A DNA stretch of 25,575 bases from Thioalkalivibrio sp. (GTDB lineage Bacteria; Pseudomonadota; Gammaproteobacteria; Ectothiorhodospirales; Ectothiorhodospiraceae): the NCBI GenBank assembly GCA_003563455.1, contig PWRV01000121.1:1-25575 (forward strand), in the 5' to 3' direction. Positions 1 through 7,591 of the stretch are shown piece by piece. Below the pieces are notes generated by a model. That model was not told the origin of the DNA. It did no database searches and worked only from the letters and a program-made list of their open reading frames with translations. Position numbers and translations under genes: made by a program. Every line of letters begins with the position of its first letter. Positions within the stretch are counted from its first letter, which is position 1.

Positions 1-102
1 GCTAGTGGGTGTGTCCGCTGGCGGGTGTCGGCAGCATGGATGCTGCCGTCAAGCCTACAGGGATGTATTTACGGCGTCCCGCCAGCGGACACACCCACTA
101 GC
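1..102 (-). repeat. Palindromic repeat element, copy 1 (conserved core with private inverted arms)
   Basis: Positions 1-25 and 78-102 are perfect reverse complements (25 bp). They frame a 52-bp core at 26-77 that, read on the minus strand, matches the core of the copy at 3554-3605 at 49 of 52 positions. The arms of the two copies are unrelated except for the five bases next to the core (GCGGG/CCCGC). The core holds an 8-bp stem with a TCCA loop (positions 28-47) and a smaller hairpin with a TCCC loop (56-67). The element begins 26 bp past the stop codon of the FKBP-rhodanese gene and is in the same orientation as that gene. The window starts at the first base of the arm, so the arm may extend further. 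No transposase fits inside it. Function unknown; a structured 3' RNA or a small non-autonomous element are the main options. Confidence 0.9.
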
Positions 103-128
103 TCCCGCCGTCCCCATACGCCAGAGGA

Positions 129-884
129 TCAGCTGCGTCCGCCCGATCCCGTCGGGATGTCGGTTTGCACGACCTGGCCCTCCGCGATCCAGCGGGTGAT
201 GCCGTCGGTCACGTTGTAGACCTGCTCGTACTCCAGCTGCTCGGCGAGCGCTCGGGCGAGGGCCGCGGTCCGCGATCCCGTCCGGCAGATCAGCACCACG
301 GGCTCGTCCCTGGCCACCAGCTGCTGGAACTCGCCGACGAAGTCGGGTTCGACGCGGCCGTAGCGGTCGAACGCGGTGAGCAGGTGGCTGCCTCCGACCA
401 CGCCGGTCTGGTGCCATTCCTCGGGCCGGCGGATGTCCACCACCTTCCCCCCCTTCGCGATCATCTCCGCCAGGCCCCGGTTGTCGAGCTCGGAGAACGG
501 TGGCAATTCAACGTCGAGCAGCTCGACCTCGAAGCGCAGCGTCGCGTTCGGCGGGATCACGCCCCCCGCACCGCGGGCGCCATAAGCGAGACCCGGCGGG
601 ATGATCAGTTCACGAACCTCGCCGACGCGCATGCCCTCCAGACCCTGCTCCCAGCCCGGAATCACGCGGCCGGCGCCGAGCGTCAGCGTAAAGGGCTCGC
701 CGCGGTCGACGCTGGAGTCGAATTTCGTGCCGTCCATCAGCCAGCCGGTGTAGTGCACGGTCACTTCCGCACCGGATACCGCCTCCGGACCGTCGCCGGC
801 TTGCAGCACGTTGATCTCGAGTTCTTCAGCGTTGGCAGCAGTCATAAACAGGCTCAGCAGCAGTAGAAGTGGGAAACGCAACAT
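129..884 (-). CDS. Secreted FKBP-type peptidyl-prolyl isomerase fused to a rhodanese domain
   Basis: The 251-residue product starts with a signal peptide (hydrophobic run at 4-17, likely cleavage after ANA at about 19), so it should act in the periplasm. Residues about 35-127 are an FKBP domain (VHYTGWLMDGTKFDSS, VIPGWEQGL, IPPGLAYG), which catalyses proline cis-trans isomerisation. Residues about 135-240 are a rhodanese domain with active-site loop CRTGSR and catalytic Cys200, typical of sulfane-sulfur transferases. The ATG at 884 was chosen because it begins the signal peptide and has GGAG upstream; the frame stays open to 1019 but that part is not protein-like. It is downstream of the DUF502 gene with a 180-bp gap, so it may have its own promoter. 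The physiological sulfur substrate cannot be told from sequence. Confidence 0.9.
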   Translation of the reverse strand: MLRFPLLLLLSLFMTAANAEELEINVLQAGDGPEAVSGAEVTVHYTGWLMDGTKFDSSVDRGEPFTLTLGAGRVIPGWEQGLEGMRVGEVRELIIPPGLAYGARGAGGVIPPNATLRFEVELLDVELPPFSELDNRGLAEMIAKGGKVVDIRRPEEWHQTGVVGGSHLLTAFDRYGRVEPDFVGEFQQLVARDEPVVLICRTGSRTAALARALAEQLEYEQVYNVTDGITRWIAEGQVVQTDIPTGSGGRS

Positions 885-1064
885 GGTTCGCAGGGCTCCA
901 GTAAGGGAATGGCCGAACAAAGCCACCCCGGCTTTCTCGGCACTGCACAGACGATTCGCAGCGTGCTTCAGGAGCGACCCGCTGCGCCGGTCGATACAAC
1001 AGGACCGTGATTTTCTCACCCGGGTTCCGGCCCGAAAAGAAACCCCGATGCCGACCGGCCCACG

Positions 1065-1658
1065 TCACTTCTCCTTGCGCGCGGAAACACCGGCGGTCAG
1101 CGTGTACCGCATCGCATCCTCGAGCGAAAGATCCAGCATCTGCACCTGCTCGCGCGGCAGCATCAGCGTGTAGCCGCCGATCTGGTAGCTCATCGGCATG
1201 TAGACGGCGATGGTCTCACCGGAACCGAGCTCGTCGGGCAGTCCCGCGAAGTCCTCCCGGGTGATGAAGCCGATCAGCCGGTAGGCGGTTCCCGGCAGCG
1301 TCACCAGTACCGCAGCACCGAATTTCTTTTCGAGGTCGCCGGAAACCAGGCCCATCATGTCCCGAACGACCCCGTGGATGGTCTTCACGACCGGGATCCG
1401 CTCCATGAGGCTCTCGACCCAGCCGAACAGCCACTGCACCACGTAGGCGCGGAGCAGCACGCCGATGCCGAAAATGGCCACCAGGGTCACGATCACTCCG
1501 AGTCCGGGAAAGTAGAGCAGATCGGGAAGAACGGCTCGCAGCAGTCCGCCGAGGACCTCCTCGGCGGCGGCACCCAACCACCACAACAGCGCGAGCGTAA
1601 TCACGATCGGGAGGATGGCCGCAAGGCCGGTCAGAAAGGTGCGGGTCAGTCCCTTCAA
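1065..1658 (-). CDS. DUF502 family membrane protein
   Basis: This is an inner-membrane protein of the DUF502 family, whose function is not established. With the preferred start it has 197 residues and opens MKGLTRTFLTGLAAILPIVI, the usual family beginning, followed by two membrane segments and a soluble C-terminal half (FWGW-like amphipathic stretch, then PVVKTIHGVVRD and a beta-rich region ending in ARKEK). The preferred start is TTG at 1658, because AAGGAG lies six bases upstream and the protein then begins like its relatives. A GTG at 1715 in the same frame would add 19 polar residues but has no clear ribosome-binding site. It is divergent from the antiporter gene at 1787 and upstream of the FKBP-rhodanese gene on the same strand. 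Confidence 0.85.
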   Translation of the reverse strand: MKGLTRTFLTGLAAILPIVITLALLWWLGAAAEEVLGGLLRAVLPDLLYFPGLGVIVTLVAIFGIGVLLRAYVVQWLFGWVESLMERIPVVKTIHGVVRDMMGLVSGDLEKKFGAAVLVTLPGTAYRLIGFITREDFAGLPDELGSGETIAVYMPMSYQIGGYTLMLPREQVQMLDLSLEDAMRYTLTAGVSARKEK

Positions 1659-1786
1659 GGGGGGCTCCTTGGCGCCGGTCGGCGCGTCGCCGGGTGTAAA
1701 TGCGTTCGACCCCACTTTAACGGATTGCCGTCAGCCGGCGAAAAAAGGGAGCCGGTGTCACTGTCAGACTGCCGCCTTCGGCTAAC

Positions 1787-3511
1787 ATGCGCTGCATGGA
1801 CTGGGCGCATCAGGTCATCTTCTTCGGGGCACTGGTGGTCCTGGGCAGCATCCTGTCGAGTGTGGTGACTTCGCGGCTGGGTGTGCCGCTGCTGCTGGTC
1901 TTCCTCGGGATCGGCATGCTGCTGGGCCCGGAGGGTCCGGGCGGACTGGTCTTCGAGAACATCCCGCTCGCGCACCTGATCGGGTCGGCGGCATTGGCGG
2001 TGATCCTCTTCGACGGGGGGCTGCGCACCCCGGTGCGCAACTTCCGGACGGGCCTGAAGCCGGCGCTGGGACTGGCGACCGTCGGGGTGGTGATGCCCTC
2101 CGGGCTCACCGGGCTCTTCGCCTGGTGGTGGCTGGGCTTGTCCTGGCTCGAAGCCTTGCTGCTCGGCGCCATCGTCGGTTCCACCGACGCCGCGGCGGTC
2201 TTCTCGCTGCTGCACTCCCGGGGGCTCGAGCTGAAGAGCCGCGTCGGAGCGACGCTGGAGATCGAGTCGGGCAGTAACGACCCGATGGCGATCTTCCTGA
2301 CCATCGTGCTGATCGAGCTCCTTCTGCTCCCGGACCGCTCCTTCGGTCTGGTGGTCGTTGTCGAGTTCCTGCAGCAGATGGGCCTGGGGGCGCTGATCGG
2401 GGTACTCGGCGGCCTGGGCCTGCTGTGGCTGATCAACCGCCTGCCAATGTCTCCCGGCTTCTATCCGCTCGCAGCGCTGGCCGGAGCGCTGTGCATCTTC
2501 GGCCTTACCGGGCTGCTCGGCGGCAGCGGCTTCCTTGCGGTCTATCTTGCCGGTCTGGTGGTCGGCAACCGGCCGCTGGAAGCGGGGCAGAACATCAAGC
2601 GCTTTCATGATGGCATCGCGTCGCTGGCGCAGATCGGGATGTTCCTGATGCTCGGCGTGATCGTGACGCCGTCCGAGTTGCCGCCAGTGGCCCTGGATGC
2701 CGGACTGCTCGCGGCGGTGCTGATCCTGGTGGCCCGGCCGCTGGCGGTGGGCGTCTGCCTGCTGCCGTTCCGGTTTCCGTGGCGCGAGCAACTGTTCATC
2801 GCCTGGGTCGGCCTGCGTGGCGCGGTACCGATCATCCTCGCGCTGTTCCCGCTGCTCGCGGGGCTGGATCTGGCCGAGTACTTCTTCCATGTCGTCTTCT
2901 TCGTGGTGCTGATCTCGCTGCTGGTACAGGGGGGGACGGTGGCCCCTGCCGCGCGCTGGCTGCAGCTGGAGTTGCCGCCAACCACAACGCGGGTGCAGCG
3001 AACCGAACTGGACATTCCCGGGCAGCAGGAGATGGAATTGGTCGGCTATCGACTCGCGGAGAGCACGCCGGTGGTGCGCGAGGCCTGGTCCAGCTTCCGG
3101 CTGCCGCCGACCGCGCGGCTGGTGGCGCACCTGCGCGGAGGGCGGCTGCTGGAGACGCTCGAGATCCTTGACCTGCGTGCGGGCGATCACCTCTACATCA
3201 TGGTCTCGCCCGCGGACCTGCCGGACCTGGACCGGCTGTTCGTTGCCGCCGAGGTTCCGGAACGTCTGACCGAGCGCAGCGTCTTCGGCGAGTTCGCGCT
3301 GAACGGAACGGCGCAGCTGGGGGCGGTCGCGATGGCCTACGGGGCCACGGTACCGCCGGAGCAGCAGGGGCTGACGCTGGAGGAGTTCCTGCGCGCGCAA
3401 CTGCCGGCCGAGCCGGTGGTGGGTGACGCGGTGGATCTCGACCGCGTGCGGCTGGTGGTGCGCGAGATGGAGGGGGCCCGCATCACGCGGGTTGGTCTGA
3501 AGCTGCTTTGA
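1787..3511 (+). CDS. nhaP2: K+/H+ (monovalent cation/proton) antiporter, NhaP2/CvrA type
   Basis: The 574-residue product has the length and domain order of NhaP2/CvrA antiporters of the CPA1 group. Residues about 5-390 form roughly twelve membrane segments with the conserved GSTDAAAVFSLL and ESGSNDPMAIFLT stretches that hold the ion-binding Asp residues. A TrkA-C/RCK-C regulatory domain follows (about 410-485), then a CorC/HlyC-type domain (about 495-570). It should exchange cytoplasmic K+ or Na+ for H+ and so serve volume and pH control. Two in-frame ATGs (1787 and 1796) are possible starts and neither has a strong ribosome-binding site. The second copy of the palindromic repeat begins 15 bp past the stop. 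Cation preference cannot be decided from sequence. Confidence 0.92.
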   Translation: MRCMDWAHQVIFFGALVVLGSILSSVVTSRLGVPLLLVFLGIGMLLGPEGPGGLVFENIPLAHLIGSAALAVILFDGGLRTPVRNFRTGLKPALGLATVGVVMPSGLTGLFAWWWLGLSWLEALLLGAIVGSTDAAAVFSLLHSRGLELKSRVGATLEIESGSNDPMAIFLTIVLIELLLLPDRSFGLVVVVEFLQQMGLGALIGVLGGLGLLWLINRLPMSPGFYPLAALAGALCIFGLTGLLGGSGFLAVYLAGLVVGNRPLEAGQNIKRFHDGIASLAQIGMFLMLGVIVTPSELPPVALDAGLLAAVLILVARPLAVGVCLLPFRFPWREQLFIAWVGLRGAVPIILALFPLLAGLDLAEYFFHVVFFVVLISLLVQGGTVAPAARWLQLELPPTTTRVQRTELDIPGQQEMELVGYRLAESTPVVREAWSSFRLPPTARLVAHLRGGRLLETLEILDLRAGDHLYIMVSPADLPDLDRLFVAAEVPERLTERSVFGEFALNGTAQLGAVAMAYGATVPPEQQGLTLEEFLRAQLPAEPVVGDAVDLDRVRLVVREMEGARITRVGLKLL

Positions 3512-3525
3512 GCCCCGGGGAGGCT

Positions 3526-3633
3526 GGCAGAGGGCCGTAGACCCGCCCGCGGGACGCCGTGAATACTTCCCTGTAGGCTTGACGGCAGCATCCCTGCTGC
3601 CGACACCCGCGGGCGGGTCTACGGCCCTCTGCC
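3526..3633 (+). repeat. Palindromic repeat element, copy 2 (conserved core with private inverted arms)
   Basis: Arms 3526-3553 and 3606-3633 are perfect 28-bp reverse complements around a 52-bp core at 3554-3605. The core differs from copy 1 only at 3561, 3567 and 3594, that is in a predicted bulge, a loop-closing position and a loop. Predicted parts are hairpin A (3556-3558 plus 3564-3566 pairing with 3573-3578) and hairpin B (3583-3590 pairing with 3595-3602, loop TCCC). Five bases, GCCGT at 3556-3560, can pair instead with ACGGC at 3582-3586. The element lies between the convergent antiporter and rep genes, in sense with the antiporter. There is no T-tract after the right arm, so it is not a standard intrinsic terminator. 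Confidence 0.92.
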
Positions 3634-3709
3634 TTGAACGCGAAAGTGCCGTAGGCGCGTGTGGTGTCCTGCGGTGCTTGACCGGACCCCTGTGGGAGGC
3701 GATATGCGG

Positions 3710-5725
3710 TCAGGTGCCGCTCTTCAGCATCGCCTTCAGCCCGGCGAGGTGGGCGCGGGCGGTGAGCTGCTGGGTCTCGGGGTCCGGCGGCTTCGCGTCG
3801 GGCCACTCCAGGTGTTCGGGCGGCAGTTCGTCGAGGAAGCGCGAGGGCAGGCACTCGGTGGTCTCGCCGTAGCGGGTGCGCTGGGCGGCCCAGGTGATGG
3901 TCAAGGTCTTCTGGGCGCGTGTGAGGCCGACGTAGGCGAGCCGGCGTTCCTCCTCGACATTCTCTTCCTCTAGGCTGACCCGGTGCGGCAACAACTCTTC
4001 CTCGAAGCCAACGAGGAAGACATGCGGAAACTCTAGGCCCTTGGCGGTGTGCAGGGTCAGCAGCTGGACCGCGTCTGCGTCGCTGTTCTCGCGCTGGCGG
4101 TCGAGCACATCCATCAGGCTGATCCGGCTGACGACGTCCTCCAGGGTCAGTGCCTGGCTGTCCCCGGTGGCGGTCCTCGAGACGCGTCCGACCCAGTCGA
4201 TGAATTCGCGGACCGCGTCCATGCGTCGCCCTGCGGCCCTTGGGCTGGGGCTGTTGTCGAGCAGCCAGGATTCATAGTCTATTTCGTCGACCAGTCGGGC
4301 CAGCACCCGTTCCGGCGCTTCGTCCGCCGCCTGTCTCCGGATTTCCTCGGCCCAGTCAGCGAAGCGGGAGAGCCGCGCCTGACCACGGGCGCCGAGGGTT
4401 TCCGCGAGACCGATCCCGGACGCTGCGCGGAGCAGCGAGCAGCCGCGGGCATGGGCGTGGCGTCCGAGCTTCTCCAGTGTTGATGGCCCGATCTCGCGGC
4501 GGGGAACATTGATCACACGCAGGAAGGCGGGGTTGTCGTCAGGGTTGACCAGCAGCCGCAAGTAGGCCGCGAGGTCGCGGATCTCGGGCCGCTCGAAGAA
4601 GGACTGACCGCCGCTGAGGCGATAGGGGATGCCCTGTTCGCGCAAAAGTTTCTCGAACATTCTGGACTGGTGGTTGCTGCGGTAGAGAACGGCGAAGTCG
4701 GACCACGTCGCGCGCAGCCGAAAGCGCATGCGCATCAGTTCGGAGACCAGGCGTGCGGTTTCCGCTTCGGCGTCCGTGCAGCGGATCACGCGGATGGGCT
4801 CGCCCTCACCGAGTGCGCTCCAGAGCCGCTTCTCGAACAGGTGGGGATTGTTCGCGATCAGCCGGTTGGCGACCGCGAGGATCCGGTTGGTGGAGCGGTA
4901 ATTCTGTTCCAGCTTGATGATCTCCAGGCGGGGAACGTCTTCGCGCAGCCGGGCGAGGTTCTCCGGGCGGGCGCCGCGCCATGCGTAGATCGACTGATCG
5001 TCGTCTCCGACCACGGTGAGGCCGGGATTCAGACCAACCAGCAGCTGCACGAGGCGGTACTGCGCTCCGTTGGTGTCCTGGTACTCGTCCACCAGCAGAT
5101 GCCGGATCCGGTTCTGCCAGCGCTCGCGCAGCTGTGGTTCGCAGGACAGCATGTCCACCGGTCGCTTGATCAGGTCGTCGAAATCCACCGCGTTGTAGGC
5201 GGCCAGCGCCTGCTCGTAGCGCTGGTAGACCCGTGCCGCGTGCTGTTCCCCCGGTTCCGTGGCGATTGCCCGCGCCCGCTCCGGAGCCAGCAAACCGTTT
5301 TTCCACTGGCTGATCTGCCCCAGCAGCGTCTCGGTGTCGGCCGGATCGCCGTCGCGATGGGTGATCTCGCGCAACAGTTGCCGGCAGTCGGACGGGTCCA
5401 GCACGGAAAAGCCGCCACGCAATCCCGAGGCTTGCAGTTCGCTGCGCAGGAAGTTGAGGCCGAAGGTGTGAAACGTGGATACCCAGAGGCCGCGCGCGCG
5501 ATTCCGTTCCAGCCGCCCCCGGATGCGCTCGCGCATCTCGCGGGCGGCCTTGTTGGTGAAGGTGATGGCCACGATCGCTCGCGGCGGAATCTCGCGGACC
5601 TCGATCAGGTGCGCGATCTTTTCCGTGATCCCCCGGGTCTTGCCCGAGCCTGCGCCCGCGAGCACGAGCAGGGGGCGGTCGGTCGTGGTCACCGCGTTGC
5701 GTTGCTGGGGGTTCAGCTGGAGCAA
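3710..5725 (-). CDS. rep: ATP-dependent DNA helicase Rep (UvrD/PcrA superfamily 1)
   Basis: The 671-residue product matches the usual Rep length of about 673. It is a 3'-5' DNA helicase that helps replication forks past bound proteins and works in restart. Visible motifs are Walker A GAGSGKT (24-30), TFTNKAAREM (Ia, 55-64), VDEYQDTN (II, 212-219), GDDDQSIYAWRG (III, 240-251), QNYRST (IV, 274-279), LTLHTAKGLEF (V, 556-566) and YVGLTRAQ (VI, 598-605). The start is a TTG at 5725: the residues after it (LQLNPQQRNAV) match the Rep N-terminus, and no ATG or GTG lies in frame between it and the upstream stop. The ribosome-binding site is weak. The gene is convergent with the antiporter gene, with the repeat between them. 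Confidence 0.95.
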   Translation of the reverse strand: MLQLNPQQRNAVTTTDRPLLVLAGAGSGKTRGITEKIAHLIEVREIPPRAIVAITFTNKAAREMRERIRGRLERNRARGLWVSTFHTFGLNFLRSELQASGLRGGFSVLDPSDCRQLLREITHRDGDPADTETLLGQISQWKNGLLAPERARAIATEPGEQHAARVYQRYEQALAAYNAVDFDDLIKRPVDMLSCEPQLRERWQNRIRHLLVDEYQDTNGAQYRLVQLLVGLNPGLTVVGDDDQSIYAWRGARPENLARLREDVPRLEIIKLEQNYRSTNRILAVANRLIANNPHLFEKRLWSALGEGEPIRVIRCTDAEAETARLVSELMRMRFRLRATWSDFAVLYRSNHQSRMFEKLLREQGIPYRLSGGQSFFERPEIRDLAAYLRLLVNPDDNPAFLRVINVPRREIGPSTLEKLGRHAHARGCSLLRAASGIGLAETLGARGQARLSRFADWAEEIRRQAADEAPERVLARLVDEIDYESWLLDNSPSPRAAGRRMDAVREFIDWVGRVSRTATGDSQALTLEDVVSRISLMDVLDRQRENSDADAVQLLTLHTAKGLEFPHVFLVGFEEELLPHRVSLEEENVEEERRLAYVGLTRAQKTLTITWAAQRTRYGETTECLPSRFLDELPPEHLEWPDAKPPDPETQQLTARAHLAGLKAMLKSGT

Positions 5726-5954
5726 ATGGAAGCACCGGTTCGGGGGATGGCGGGTGGCTTTCTGGCGGCTCAGGTCCGGCAGGCTGCCGGAGCGTGGCAG
5801 ACTCTACTATGATAAGGGAAGGCGTTGGTGATCCGGTGCTGTCGGTCCGGTCACCGGGACACGGCGCTGGTTCCGCGAGTGATTCCCGCCCGGCCACGCG
5901 GCCGGGCCTGCTATCGACCAGGCCCGATGTCGATTCGGGTCCATGGAGGAGAAC

Positions 5955-6113
5955 ATGCGGCGAATCAAGCTCTTTGCAGTGCTCATGCTGGGGCTGCTCG
6001 CCCTCGCCATCACCGGGCTGACTGGCTGCGGCACCATCGAAGGCTTTGGCAGGGACGTGCAGGCCGGCGGTGAGGCGATCGAGGAGGCCGCGGATCGCGA
6101 AAACGGCAACTGA
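5955..6113 (+). CDS. Entericidin EcnA/EcnB-like small lipoprotein
   Basis: This 52-residue reading frame begins at ATG 5955 behind a strong GGAGGA six bases away. The product has a short basic start (MRRIK), a hydrophobic signal segment and a lipobox LTGC with Cys25, followed by GTIEGFGRDVQAGGEAIEEA. That tail matches the entericidin pattern of a small glycine- and alanine-rich amphipathic helix. It should be lipid-anchored in the cell envelope. In enterobacteria such peptides form a stationary-phase toxin/antidote pair; only one copy is present here. A GC-rich hairpin at 5888-5907 (8-bp stem, loop ACGC) lies in the presumed leader, and TATGAT at 5808-5813 is a possible -10 box with a poor -35. 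ampD follows after 17 bp, so the two may be co-transcribed. Confidence 0.85.
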   Translation: MRRIKLFAVLMLGLLALAITGLTGCGTIEGFGRDVQAGGEAIEEAADRENGN

Positions 6114-6130
6114 TCGGAAGCAGAGCAGCC

Positions 6131-6751
6131 ATGCACGGATTTCCCGAGGCGACCCGGCGTTCGCGAACCCGCGAAGCGATGGGCGCTGCCGCTGGAGCGG
6201 ACGCGCTGTGGTGGCCGGACGCCAGTATCTGCCCGAGTCCCAACCAGGATGCACGGCCGAACGGCCTCGAACCCGAACTGATTGTCATCCATGCCATCAG
6301 ACTGCCGCCCGGGCAGTTCGGCGGTCGCTTCATCGAACAGTTGTTCACCAACAGTCTGAACCCGCTGGAGCATCCCTTCTTCGAGGAGATTGCCGATCTG
6401 CGGGTTTCTGCCCATGCGCTGATCGGGCGCGATGGACTGGCGACACAGTTCGTCTCCTTCGATCGGCGTGCCTGGCACGCCGGCGCATCGTGCTGGAACG
6501 GGCGCGAGCGGTGCAACGATTTTTCGATCGGCATCGAACTCGAGGGCTGCGACGAGCGGGCCTTCACCGATGAACAGTACTCGGCACTGGTTCGCTTGAT
6601 CCGCTGGCTCCGGGAGCGGTTTCCCCGGCTGGCCGCCGAGGACGCCATCGCGGGACACTCTGACATCGCGCCCGGCCGCAAGACCGACCCGGGCCCCCAT
6701 TTCAACTGGCATCGCCTGTGGGCGGGTCTGGCGGAGGAATCCGGGACGTGA
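6131..6751 (+). CDS. ampD: 1,6-anhydro-N-acetylmuramyl-L-alanine amidase AmpD
   Basis: This cytoplasmic zinc amidase cleaves the stem peptide from anhydromuropeptides during cell-wall recycling. In enterobacteria its activity also keeps AmpR-controlled beta-lactamase low. The 206-residue product carries the zinc ligands expected of the family: His54 (IVIHAI), His176 (AGHSDIAPG) and Asp186 (RKTDPGP), plus the strongly conserved RAWHAGAS and RCNDFSIGIELEG. It has about 20 more N-terminal residues than the E. coli enzyme. The ATG at 6131 has a GGAAG upstream; an in-frame ATG at 6179 would give a more typical length but has no visible ribosome-binding site. Its stop overlaps the GTG start of the histidine phosphatase gene. 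Confidence 0.96.
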   Translation: MHGFPEATRRSRTREAMGAAAGADALWWPDASICPSPNQDARPNGLEPELIVIHAIRLPPGQFGGRFIEQLFTNSLNPLEHPFFEEIADLRVSAHALIGRDGLATQFVSFDRRAWHAGASCWNGRERCNDFSIGIELEGCDERAFTDEQYSALVRLIRWLRERFPRLAAEDAIAGHSDIAPGRKTDPGPHFNWHRLWAGLAEESGT

Positions 6752-7344
6752 TCATCATCGATCTACTTCGCCACGGTGAGCCGCGTGGCGGCGTGCGTTT
6801 CCGGGGCAACGGCTGCGACGACCCGCTCAGTGAACAGGGATGGCGGCAGATGTGGCAGGCCGTCGGTGAGTCGGTGCACTGGCCGTGGGACGCGGTGCTG
6901 ACCTCTCCGCTGGTCCGTTGCCGGGATTTCGCCGAGGCCCTGTGCTCGCGCAAGCCGACGCCGCTGCGTGTGGTGGATGACCTGCGCGAGGTGGGCTTCG
7001 GCACCTGGGAGGGACTCACCCTCGAGGCGGTCCGTCGCGGTCGGGCCGAGGAATACCGGGCCTTCTATGCGGATCCGGTGGTCAATCGTCCGGCTGATGC
7101 CGAGCCTCTTGCGGACTTTCGCCACCGGGTGGAGCGGGCACTGGAGGCCGAGCTCGACGCGGCCGCGACGGAGCGGTTGCTGGTGGTCACCCATGGCGGG
7201 GTGATCCGCTCGCTGGTGGGGGGGGTGCTGGAAATCCCGGATCAGCGGATTTTCGGGCTGGACTGCGAGTACGCGAGCATGAGTCAGATCCGGTATGACC
7301 CGGAGCGGGGCTGGCGGGTCGGGTTCACCAATCGCCGCGACTGA
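6748..7344 (+). CDS. Histidine phosphatase (phosphoglycerate mutase-like) family protein
   Basis: The 198-residue product has the catalytic signature LLRHGE near its N-terminus, the second arginine region TSPLVRCRDFAEAL, the acidic motif REVGFGTWEGLT and the second catalytic histidine in VVTHGGVIR. It is a phosphatase of the branch that includes alpha-ribazole phosphatase (CobC) and broad-specificity enzymes. The substrate is not shown by sequence, and no cobalamin genes are nearby. The GTG at 6748 overlaps the ampD stop as GTGA and has GGAGG ten bases upstream, so translational coupling is likely. The frame continues ten residues further upstream inside ampD, but that extension has no support. 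The stop is followed by 247 bp before the next gene, with no clear terminator. Confidence 0.9.
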   Translation: MIIIDLLRHGEPRGGVRFRGNGCDDPLSEQGWRQMWQAVGESVHWPWDAVLTSPLVRCRDFAEALCSRKPTPLRVVDDLREVGFGTWEGLTLEAVRRGRAEEYRAFYADPVVNRPADAEPLADFRHRVERALEAELDAAATERLLVVTHGGVIRSLVGGVLEIPDQRIFGLDCEYASMSQIRYDPERGWRVGFTNRRD

Positions 7345-7591
7345 TTGCGCGCCGACTCGTGGCCGATGCGGGAAGTTCGGTAACGATGGAACACAGCCCG
7401 ATGCGTCGCGTTCAAACGTGACCAACCCGGCGGCGCCTGACGAAGCGATCTGATACCCACCTCGCTGCACGGCCAACTGGCTTCGGTCTCCTGGCTTCTG
7501 CCGGGATCGACCCCGGATCCCTGACCCGGCTCGGGTGCGGCCCGGACGCCGAGGCAGTAAACTCGCGGGTTTAGCGAATGGAGCCGCAACG

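Noticed and set aside
1655..3400. Long open frame on the minus strand opposite the antiporter gene
   Set aside because: Its translation is rich in Gln, Arg and His with no domain, and it mirrors a real gene in GC-rich DNA.
1..3633. The two repeat copies as the ends of one composite transposon
   Set aside because: The DNA between them holds ordinary housekeeping genes with no transposase. The arms differ and no target duplication is seen.
3526..3633. Repeat element as an integron attC site or a hammerhead ribozyme
   Set aside because: The attC core-site motifs GTTRRRY/RYYYAAC are absent. The conserved unpaired bases do not include the hammerhead CTGATGA and GAAA strands.
5888..5907. GC-rich hairpin as a terminator before the entericidin-like gene
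   Set aside because: No T-tract follows and no plus-strand gene ends upstream. It is more likely a leader structure or incidental.
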